In this document: positions 1 through 5,583 of the stretch, piece by piece
Layout: each line of letters opens with the position of its first letter
Numbering within the stretch: position 1 is the first letter of the stretch
Origin: UBA6183 sp046314755
Lineage (GTDB): Bacteria > Bacteroidota > Bacteroidia > UKL13-3
Reading direction: 5' to 3'
Assembly: GCA_046314755.1 (NCBI GenBank)
Contig: JBKDBG010000118.1
Location: forward strand, 1 to 5,583
Length of the DNA stretch: 5,583 bases
The notes under the pieces: model-generated
Told to the model about the DNA's origin: nothing
Database searches by the model: none
What the model saw: the letters and a program-made list of their open reading frames with translations, nothing else
Translations under genes and position numbers: made by a program

Positions 1-1
1 T

Positions 2-1312
2 GACCTTGCAGGCAAAGGTTTAAGCTTTTGGATTATAGCACAATTGATGTTTTATTTTTCATCAAGCATTATTCCAATGGCTTTGCCGCTTTCCATTTTA
101 TTGGCGAGTATCATGACCTTTGGTAACTTAGGAGAATCGTATGAACTGGTTGCGGCAAAGGCTGCAGGTATTTCTATCTGGCGCATGTTTCAACCTTTAA
201 TGATGGTGATGTTATTTTTGGCGTTCTTCGGTTTTTTCACTTCAAACGTACTTATCCCTAAAGCTAATTTAAAAAAGGGTTCTTTACTTTACGATATCAA
301 ACAACAAAAACCAAGCATCCTGATACAAGACGGGGTGTTTTTTAACGGACTTGATGGCATTAGTTTACGTGTAGGCAAACGAGATAAAACGACTGATGAT
401 TTAAGTGATATTGTAATTTACGACCAACGGCAAGGAGGGAGTCGCCCGGTGATTATGACTGCCGAAAAAGGGAAGATGGTGATGAGTGATGATAAACGTT
501 ATTTGTACTTTACACTTTATAATGGAGCACGTTATGAAGAAATGGATCGTCAATCCGGTTACGATAGAAACTTTCCGCACACCACGTATAATTTCAGTGA
601 AGAAAAAATTGTATTCGATTTACAAGCATTTAAGTTTAGCCGTACCGATGAAAACTTATTTAAAAACCACCACCAGATGTTAAATGTGTTGGAACTAAAT
701 AAAGGTTATGATTCACTGAGCACCATATTGGCTTACAAATCCAAAATGCTGTACCGAAATTTAAATAACTACTATCATTTAGACGATTCATTATATAACA
801 AACTTCAACCAATAACGGTTGCCACACTTCCGGATAGCATTATCAATAATCATATTTTATTTACCCAACAACAAGCTGTGGCCACGGCATTAAATAATGC
901 ACGCTCTGCAAAAGGTTATATTGATTATGGTGTAAGTGATATGGAAGATACCATTAGAACTCAAATCAGATATGATATTGAATGGCATCGGAAGTTTACC
1001 TTATCAGTAGCTTGTTTGGTGATGTTTTTTATTGGAGCTCCATTTGGTGCAATTATTAGAAAAGGCGGATTTGGAATGCCGGTGGTTATTTCTGTGATAC
1101 TGTATATTGTTTTTCACATCCTTAGTATTGTAGGCGAAAAAATGGTGAAAACAGAAGCGGCTACTGCTTCATCGGGAATGTGGATGGCCATATTAATTTT
1201 AACACCTGTTGGTGTATTATTAACCTATTTAGCAGCTAATGACAGTGGTTTGTTTGATAAGGCTTCATGGGTATCATTAGGTAAAAAATTATTATTTATT
1301 CATAAACACTAA
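2..1312 (+). CDS. LptF/LptG-family permease, 5'-truncated by window edge
   Basis: This is an inner-membrane subunit of the LPS export machine: LptF and LptG pair with the ATPase LptB to pull LPS from the inner membrane into the periplasmic Lpt bridge. The frame is open from base 2, so the TTG/ATG codons at 44-49 are internal. The upstream residues (DLAGKGLSFW) read as the loop after TM1, so roughly 35-50 residues including TM1 are missing. Visible parts in order: TM2 (about bases 29-115) followed by a family-typical TFGNLGE motif; TM3 (about 185-255) ending in an N-x-x-IPKAN motif; a periplasmic region (about 256-990) with an N-terminal beta-rich half and a helical half; then TM4 (993-1060), TM5 (1075-1135) and TM6 (1165-1230). 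The periplasmic part is much longer than in E. coli LptF/G. LptF and LptG cannot be told apart here, so no symbol is given. The stop TAA is at 1310-1312, 5 bases before the next gene. Confidence 0.93.
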   Translation, partial: DLAGKGLSFWIIAQLMFYFSSSIIPMALPLSILLASIMTFGNLGESYELVAAKAAGISIWRMFQPLMMVMLFLAFFGFFTSNVLIPKANLKKGSLLYDIKQQKPSILIQDGVFFNGLDGISLRVGKRDKTTDDLSDIVIYDQRQGGSRPVIMTAEKGKMVMSDDKRYLYFTLYNGARYEEMDRQSGYDRNFPHTTYNFSEEKIVFDLQAFKFSRTDENLFKNHHQMLNVLELNKGYDSLSTILAYKSKMLYRNLNNYYHLDDSLYNKLQPITVATLPDSIINNHILFTQQQAVATALNNARSAKGYIDYGVSDMEDTIRTQIRYDIEWHRKFTLSVACLVMFFIGAPFGAIIRKGGFGMPVVISVILYIVFHILSIVGEKMVKTEAATASSGMWMAILILTPVGVLLTYLAANDSGLFDKASWVSLGKKLLFIHKH

Positions 1313-1317
1313 ACCTG

Positions 1318-2520
1318 ATGCGTATTTTACAATTGATGAACCGAGTGCCTTGGCCCCTTAAAGATGGTGGTTCACTTGGGTATTTCAATTTTACCAAAGG
1401 ATACGCACAAGCAGGTTGTGAAGTTACCGTAGCTGCCCTAAATACCAGCAAACATTTTATTCATCCCGAGACATTACCAAGCCATGTTCAACAATTAGCC
1501 CATTGGCATACCGTTTATTGCGATAACCGCGTTAAGCCGCTTGATGCATTTGTGAATTTGTTCTCCAATCAATCGTATAATGTTACCCGATTTAATGTGC
1601 CCGAATACCATCAATTGCTAAAAGATTTATTACAATCACAAACATTTGATGTCATCATTTTCGAGAGTTTATTTATGGCCCCTTACTTAAAAACGGTAAA
1701 ACAATACAGCAAGGTGCCGTGTGTTTTAAGGGAGCATAATGTTGAATACAAAATTTGGGAAACATTAGCCCAAACAGCATCTAACCCAATCAAAAAAAAC
1801 TATCTGAATATATTGGCCAAACGTTTAAAAGCATATGAAATAAACATGCTTAATCAGTTTGACGGATTAACTACAGTAACTGCCAACGATGCTGAACAAC
1901 TTAAAGCAATGGGTTGTACCAAACCTATTGAAGTAGCGCCTTTTGGTATTTTTTTACAAGCCAATACTTTTTTAAAGCAGTCAAATAATACGCCTAAGTT
2001 TTTCCATTTGGGCAGCATGGAGTGGTTGCCAAACCAACATGCTATGGAGTGGTTTTTGGAAAATGTTTGGCCTATACTAGCTCAAAAGTATCCTCATGCT
2101 GTGTTTTATTTGGCCGGTCGAGGAATGCCTTCACATTTTAAAAAGTATGCTAACCAACAAGTGGTTATCACCGGAGAAGTAGAAGATGCCGGATTATTTA
2201 TGGAAGATAAAGACGTGATGGTAGTGCCGTTGTTTTCGGGCAGTGGTATTCGTGTAAAGATTTTGGAAGGAATGGCTCTGCAAAAGGCGGTAATTACAAC
2301 CTCATTAGGTGTACAAGGCATTGATGTGGAACATGGTAAACAGGTGTTGGTGGCAAATGATGTAAATCAGTTTATAGAGGCTGCAGAATTAATGATGAAT
2401 ACTAATTTTGCCAATCAAATGGGGCAAGAGGCAGCAAAGCTTATTGCCAATCAATACGACATCAACAAAATTGTACAAAGGTTGTTACTTTATTACAAAC
2501 ACTTGAAAGCAAACGCATGA
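1318..2520 (+). CDS. GT-B fold glycosyltransferase (GT4-like)
   Basis: This 400-residue protein is a probable cytoplasmic or membrane-associated sugar transferase that moves a sugar from a nucleotide-activated donor to a glycan or lipid acceptor. Donor and acceptor cannot be read from sequence. The N-terminal Rossmann half opens with MRILQLMNR and a PWPLKDGG loop (11-18), as in GT4 enzymes. REHNVEY (138-144) is typical of the inter-strand region of this subgroup. The C-terminal donor-binding half starts near GSMEWLPN (232-239) and carries SGSGIRVKILEGMA (307-320), whose E317 matches the second Glu of the EX7E motif. The first Glu position is S309, a variant also seen in exosortase-linked sugar transferases (TIGR03087-like), which this protein resembles. 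Length is normal. The ATG at 1318 fits the family N-terminus and lies 5 bases after the permease stop; no Shine-Dalgarno is visible. The stop overlaps the ribBA start. With an LPS permease upstream, a role in LPS or other surface glycan synthesis is inferred, not shown. Confidence 0.9.
   Translation: MRILQLMNRVPWPLKDGGSLGYFNFTKGYAQAGCEVTVAALNTSKHFIHPETLPSHVQQLAHWHTVYCDNRVKPLDAFVNLFSNQSYNVTRFNVPEYHQLLKDLLQSQTFDVIIFESLFMAPYLKTVKQYSKVPCVLREHNVEYKIWETLAQTASNPIKKNYLNILAKRLKAYEINMLNQFDGLTTVTANDAEQLKAMGCTKPIEVAPFGIFLQANTFLKQSNNTPKFFHLGSMEWLPNQHAMEWFLENVWPILAQKYPHAVFYLAGRGMPSHFKKYANQQVVITGEVEDAGLFMEDKDVMVVPLFSGSGIRVKILEGMALQKAVITTSLGVQGIDVEHGKQVLVANDVNQFIEAAELMMNTNFANQMGQEAAKLIANQYDINKIVQRLLLYYKHLKANA
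2517..2520 (+). promoter_or_regulatory. ATGA stop/start overlap coupling glycosyltransferase to ribBA
   Basis: The ribBA ATG (2517-2519) shares bases with the TGA stop (2518-2520) of the glycosyltransferase. The region just upstream lacks a purine-rich ribosome binding site, as is common in Bacteroidota. Overlaps of this kind often allow a terminating ribosome to restart, so ribBA translation may depend partly on the upstream gene. Coupling is inferred; the overlap itself is directly visible. Confidence 0.6.
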
Positions 2521-3716
2521 GTTTTACATTTAATACCATAGAAGAAGCCATTGAAGACATTCGTCAAGGAAAACTAATTATAGTAGTTGATGACGAAGAC
2601 AGAGAAAATGAAGGTGATTTTTTAACTGCTGCAAAAAATGTTACGCCTGAGGTAATTAATTTTATGGCCACACATGGCAGAGGCTTAATTTGCGCACCAA
2701 TCACTGCAGAGCGTAGCAAAGAATTGGGATTAAACCTCATGGTAAGAGATAATAATGCCGTGCATGAAACAGCATTTACAGTTTCGGTTGATTTGCTTAC
2801 CCAAGGTTGTACAACAGGCATCAGTGCACACGATAGGGCCAAAACTATTCAGGCACTAATCGACCCAAATACCAAGGCTGAAGAATTAGGTAAACCCGGA
2901 CATATTTTTCCTTTAATAGCCCAAAAAGATGGTGTACTGCGCAGGGCAGGACATACCGAAGCAGCCATTGATTTGGCCCGTTTAGCCGGTTTTGAACCTG
3001 CAGGTTGTATTGTAGAAATATTAAATGAAGATGGCTCCATGGCCAGGCTACCTGATTTAATTAAAGTTGCAGAAAGGTTCAAATTAAAGTTAGTTACCAT
3101 CAAAGATTTAATTGCCTACAGGCTTCGTGAGGAAAGTTTAATCAGAAAAGTGATATCGGTGGAAATGCCCACTAAACATGGGCAATTCGAATTGATTGCG
3201 TATCAGCAAAAAGATAATGATCAAGAACATTTGGTGTTGAAAAAAGGTACTTGGAATGAAAACGAACCGGTATTGGTGCGTGTTCACTCTTCATGTATCA
3301 CGGGAGACATTTTTCACAGCATGCGTTGTGATTGTGGCGACCAATTGGAAAAGGCCATGGAGATGATTGAACATGAAGGCAAAGGTGTTGTTGTTTACAT
3401 TAACCAAGAGGGCAGAGGCATTGGTTTAATGAATAAATTAAAAGCTTATAAACTGCAAGAACAAGGTTTTGACACCGTTGATGCCAATGTGAAGCTGGGC
3501 TTTAAGCCTGACGAAAGAGATTATGGTGTTGGTGCTCAAATTATTCGTGATCTTGGTATTCATAAAATGCGCTTGATGACCAACAATCCAACCAAAAGGG
3601 CCGGTTTAATAGGTTATGGGTTAGAAATTGTTGAAAATGTTCCGATCAAGGCGCCTGCCAACAAACACAATGAAAAGTACCTGCAAACAAAACGAGACCG
3701 TATGGGTCACGATTAA
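2517..3716 (+). CDS. ribBA: Bifunctional 3,4-dihydroxy-2-butanone-4-phosphate synthase / GTP cyclohydrolase II
   Basis: This 399-residue cytosolic enzyme catalyses both entry steps of riboflavin synthesis. The N-terminal RibB domain (about 1-203) converts ribulose 5-phosphate to dihydroxybutanone phosphate plus formate. The C-terminal RibA domain (about 209-399) opens GTP to the diaminopyrimidine precursor, formate and pyrophosphate. RibB motifs: DDEDRENEGD (25-34) with metal ligand E30 and substrate-binding R29 and D34; R143, H146 and T147 in GHTEA; and E167, matching E. coli R150, H153, T154 and E174. RibA motifs: zinc cysteines C260, C271 and C273 with the same spacing as E. coli C54/C65/C67; Y311, D332 and R334 match E. 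coli Y105, D126 and R128. Both halves therefore look catalytically intact, and the length is usual for fused RibBA. The ATG at 2517 overlaps the glycosyltransferase stop (ATGA), suggesting translational coupling. No FMN riboswitch is possible immediately upstream because that DNA is coding. Confidence 0.97.
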   Translation: MSFTFNTIEEAIEDIRQGKLIIVVDDEDRENEGDFLTAAKNVTPEVINFMATHGRGLICAPITAERSKELGLNLMVRDNNAVHETAFTVSVDLLTQGCTTGISAHDRAKTIQALIDPNTKAEELGKPGHIFPLIAQKDGVLRRAGHTEAAIDLARLAGFEPAGCIVEILNEDGSMARLPDLIKVAERFKLKLVTIKDLIAYRLREESLIRKVISVEMPTKHGQFELIAYQQKDNDQEHLVLKKGTWNENEPVLVRVHSSCITGDIFHSMRCDCGDQLEKAMEMIEHEGKGVVVYINQEGRGIGLMNKLKAYKLQEQGFDTVDANVKLGFKPDERDYGVGAQIIRDLGIHKMRLMTNNPTKRAGLIGYGLEIVENVPIKAPANKHNEKYLQTKRDRMGHD

Positions 3717-3719
3717 AAA

Positions 3720-3733
3720 CAGTTTATTTACTG
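3720..3733. repeat. Short inverted repeat CAGT-6-ACTG
   Basis: CAGT at 3720-3723 pairs with ACTG at 3730-3733 around a 6-base T/A loop, starting 4 bases after the ribBA stop. A 4-bp stem is weak and could be chance. It sits directly before a stronger repeat. Confidence 0.3.
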
Positions 3734-3735
3734 AG

Positions 3736-3753
3736 GCAATTACGTTAAATTGC
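3736..3753. repeat. Inverted repeat GCAATT-6-AATTGC
   Basis: GCAATT at 3736-3741 is perfectly repeated in inverse at 3748-3753 with a 6-base spacer (ACGTTA). It could form a 6-bp stem in RNA at the 3' end of the ribBA message or in the leader of the exporter gene, or serve as a small palindromic binding site. No poly-T follows, so a rho-independent terminator is unlikely. The function is unknown. Confidence 0.4.
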
Positions 3754-3768
3754 GAGCCACATTAACGC

Positions 3769-5583
3769 ATGAAAACATATTTTCGCCTGCTCGCATTTGC
3801 AAAACCTTATTCGAGTTTTGTTCCTAAATATATTATTGTAGCTGTTTTGGCTGTAATATTCGGGCTAGTAAACTTTACGTTACTTATTCCATTGCTAAAC
3901 GTAATTTTTAACCAAACTCCACCTGAGGTTACGGCATCACTTCCTGATTTTTCGCTTAATTTGAGCTATGTAAAGAGCGTTTTTAATTATTATTTCGGAT
4001 ATATTTTTACTCAATACGGTCGTTCGGGTGCGCTTCAGTTTGTGTGTTTGATTATTGTAATTTCGGTATTCTTATCAAATTTATTTAAGTATTGGTCGCA
4101 ACGTATTCTTACCAAAATGCGCACCAATGTAATTAGGCGCATTCGTTCGGCCTTGTTTGATAAAATTTTGCAGTTGCATGTTGGTTATTTTCAAGACCAA
4201 CGCAAAGGCGATTTAATGTCTAGTTTATCGAGTGATGTGACAGAAATAGAAGTATCGGTGGTGAGTTCGGTACAGGTTATTTTTAGAGAGCCGCTCATGA
4301 TAGCGGGGTATATTATTTTGCTTTTTACCATGAGTGTAAAGCTTACCTTGTTTACCATGTTGGTATTACCTGTTTCAGGTTTTATCATCTCACGAATATC
4401 AAAAACATTAAAGCGTCAAGCAGTTACCGGTCAGGAGTTATTGGGCAATATTTTAAGCATTATTGAAGAAACCATTTCCGGTACGCGTATCATCAAAGCA
4501 TTTAATGCACAAGGATACACCAGAGGTAAATTTGAAGAACAAAACGGAGCTTACCGTAACCTCATCAAATCTATGTGGAACAAACGCGAAATGGCATCAC
4601 CCATGTCGGAGTTTCTTGGGGTATCTGTTGTAGTTGGTGTGTTGTTGTATGGAGGCCAATTGGTGTTAGAAAATAATTCGGATTTAAACGCGAGTGAATT
4701 TATAACGTACATTGTTTTGTTTTCGCAGGTGTTGGTTCCGGCCAAAGCGGTATCATCAGCCATTACAAATATTCAACGAGGGATAGCCAGCGGAGAGCGT
4801 ATTTTTAAAATACTAGAAACCGAAGTACCAATTAAAGAGCAAGTAGATGCATTAGAAGTTGAAACCTTAAATAACGAAATTGTTTATCACAATGTTTCTT
4901 TTAATTACAATGATGAACGTAAGGTGTTAAACGGCATCAACCTCACTATTCCTAAAGGAAAAATGGTGGCATTGGTTGGGCAAAGTGGTGCCGGAAAAAC
5001 AACAATGGCCGATTTATTGCCTCGCTTTTATGATGTAACCGGAGGCAGCATCACCATTGATGGGGTTGATATTAGAAAAATTAAACTGAGTAGCCTTAAT
5101 CATTTAATGGGAATTGTAACGCAAGAGAGTATTTTGTTTAATGATTCTGTTTTTAACAACATCGCGTTTGGTATGGAAGGAATGAGTGAAGCCCAAGTGA
5201 TTGAGGCAGCCAAAATTGCCAATGCGCATGAGTTTATAGTAAAATTGGAACAAGGCTATCAAACTAATATTGGGGATAGAGGAAGTAAATTAAGCGGAGG
5301 TCAACGTCAGCGTTTAAGTATTGCCAGAGCAGTGCTTAAAAACCCCCCGATACTTATTTTAGATGAAGCTACTTCTGCCTTGGATACTGAAAGTGAACGG
5401 TTGGTTCAAGATGCTATTCAAAACTTGATGAAGAATAGAACCAGCATTGTGATTGCCCATCGATTAAGTACCATTCAACATGCTGATATGATTGTGGTGT
5501 TGCAAGAAGGAAAAGTGATTGAAACAGGTACGCATGCAGAGTTGATTGACTTAAACGGGGTTTACAAAAAATTGAGTGAAATG
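3769..5583 (+). CDS. MsbA-like ABC exporter (fused permease/ATPase), 3' end off window
   Basis: This is a type IV ABC exporter half-transporter that should act as a homodimer in the inner membrane; lipid A/LPS or another lipid is the likely cargo by family and neighbourhood, but multidrug or peptide export is not excluded. 605 codons are visible with no stop; the end (GVYKKLSEM) is typical of the last residues, so only a few codons are probably missing. Six membrane segments: about 21-43, 89-108, 175-188, 191-208, 281-300 and 311-330. The ATPase domain (about 368-605) has A-loop Y380, Walker A GQSGAGKT (404-411, K410), Q-loop Q452, signature LSGGQ (508-512), Walker B with D532 and catalytic E533, D-loop SALD (536-539) and H-loop H564, all intact. 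An in-frame TAA at 3763-3765 makes ATG 3769 the first possible start. The loop between TM1 and TM2 is about 45 residues, longer than in E. coli MsbA. Confidence 0.95.
   Translation, partial: MKTYFRLLAFAKPYSSFVPKYIIVAVLAVIFGLVNFTLLIPLLNVIFNQTPPEVTASLPDFSLNLSYVKSVFNYYFGYIFTQYGRSGALQFVCLIIVISVFLSNLFKYWSQRILTKMRTNVIRRIRSALFDKILQLHVGYFQDQRKGDLMSSLSSDVTEIEVSVVSSVQVIFREPLMIAGYIILLFTMSVKLTLFTMLVLPVSGFIISRISKTLKRQAVTGQELLGNILSIIEETISGTRIIKAFNAQGYTRGKFEEQNGAYRNLIKSMWNKREMASPMSEFLGVSVVVGVLLYGGQLVLENNSDLNASEFITYIVLFSQVLVPAKAVSSAITNIQRGIASGERIFKILETEVPIKEQVDALEVETLNNEIVYHNVSFNYNDERKVLNGINLTIPKGKMVALVGQSGAGKTTMADLLPRFYDVTGGSITIDGVDIRKIKLSSLNHLMGIVTQESILFNDSVFNNIAFGMEGMSEAQVIEAAKIANAHEFIVKLEQGYQTNIGDRGSKLSGGQRQRLSIARAVLKNPPILILDEATSALDTESERLVQDAIQNLMKNRTSIVIAHRLSTIQHADMIVVLQEGKVIETGTHAELIDLNGVYKKLSEM

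Larger units (their letters stand above)
3717..3768 (+). other. Only intergenic gap in the window, between ribBA and the ABC exporter
   Basis: These 52 bases separate the ribBA stop from the exporter ATG. They hold two short inverted repeats (listed separately). There is no T-run after either repeat on the + strand, so a classical intrinsic terminator is not supported. A TACGTTAA stretch at 3741-3748 matches the Bacteroidota -7 element (TAnnTTTG) only partly, and no clear TTTG -33 element is present at the right distance. Whether the exporter has its own promoter cannot be decided from sequence. Confidence 0.6.

Noticed and set aside
44..49. TTG/ATG at 44-49 as the start of the permease gene
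   Set aside because: The frame is open back to base 2 and the upstream residues match the family, so the true start lies before the window.
486..683. Small + strand open frame overlapping the permease
   Set aside because: It is entirely within the permease gene in another frame, with no recognisable domain or start signal.
1792..1799. Run of eight A inside the glycosyltransferase as a slippage or programmed frameshift site
   Set aside because: The frame reads straight through into the conserved donor-binding domain and the protein has the usual length; the run simply encodes Ile-Lys-Lys-Asn.
2564..3103. Two consecutive open frames on the - strand opposite ribBA (2564-2842 and 2849-3103)
   Set aside because: They lie wholly within a strongly conserved gene and their translations resemble no family I know; they are shadows of the ribBA reading frame.
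3741..3748. TACGTTAA as a Bacteroidota -7 promoter element for the exporter
   Set aside because: Only TAnnTT of the consensus matches and no TTTG -33 element is seen at the expected distance; it also lies inside the inverted repeat.
3717..3768. Intrinsic terminator after ribBA
   Set aside because: The stems are short and AT-rich and are not followed by a T-run on the + strand.
4191..4763. Small - strand open frames opposite the ABC exporter (4191-4388 and 4551-4763)
   Set aside because: They oppose the conserved transmembrane domain and have no recognisable motif.

Overview
The window looks like a stretch of a Bacteroidota chromosome. The DNA is AT-rich, the genes are tightly packed on one strand, and none of the three visible start codons has a recognisable Shine-Dalgarno sequence. 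The LptF/LptG-type permease and the MsbA-like exporter both have the shapes I associate with Bacteroidota. No base-level composition or homology search was run, so the rank below phylum is left open.

Layout, all on the + strand: (1) bases 2-1312, the 3' part of an LptF/LptG-family permease whose start lies upstream of the window; (2) bases 1318-2520, a complete GT-B glycosyltransferase (GT4-like), 5 bases downstream; (3) bases 2517-3716, a complete ribBA gene for the bifunctional enzyme that starts riboflavin synthesis, overlapping the previous stop by an ATGA; (4) bases 3717-3768, the only intergenic gap, 52 bases with two short inverted repeats; (5) bases 3769-5583, an MsbA-like ABC exporter that runs off the right edge, probably only a few codons short of its end. 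Nearly every base is coding.

Three of the four genes concern the cell envelope: an LPS-transport permease, a sugar transferase and a lipid/LPS-type flippase. ribBA is metabolically unrelated but is packed into the same probable transcription unit and may be translationally coupled to the glycosyltransferase. The exporter is separated by the 52-base gap and could either be read through or have its own promoter.

I found no mobile element, CRISPR array, RNA gene or previously undescribed system. The points worth a second look are modest: a glycosyltransferase between the permease and ribBA, a long extra segment in the permease, a long first external loop in the exporter, a variant donor-site motif in the glycosyltransferase, and the paired inverted repeats in the gap.
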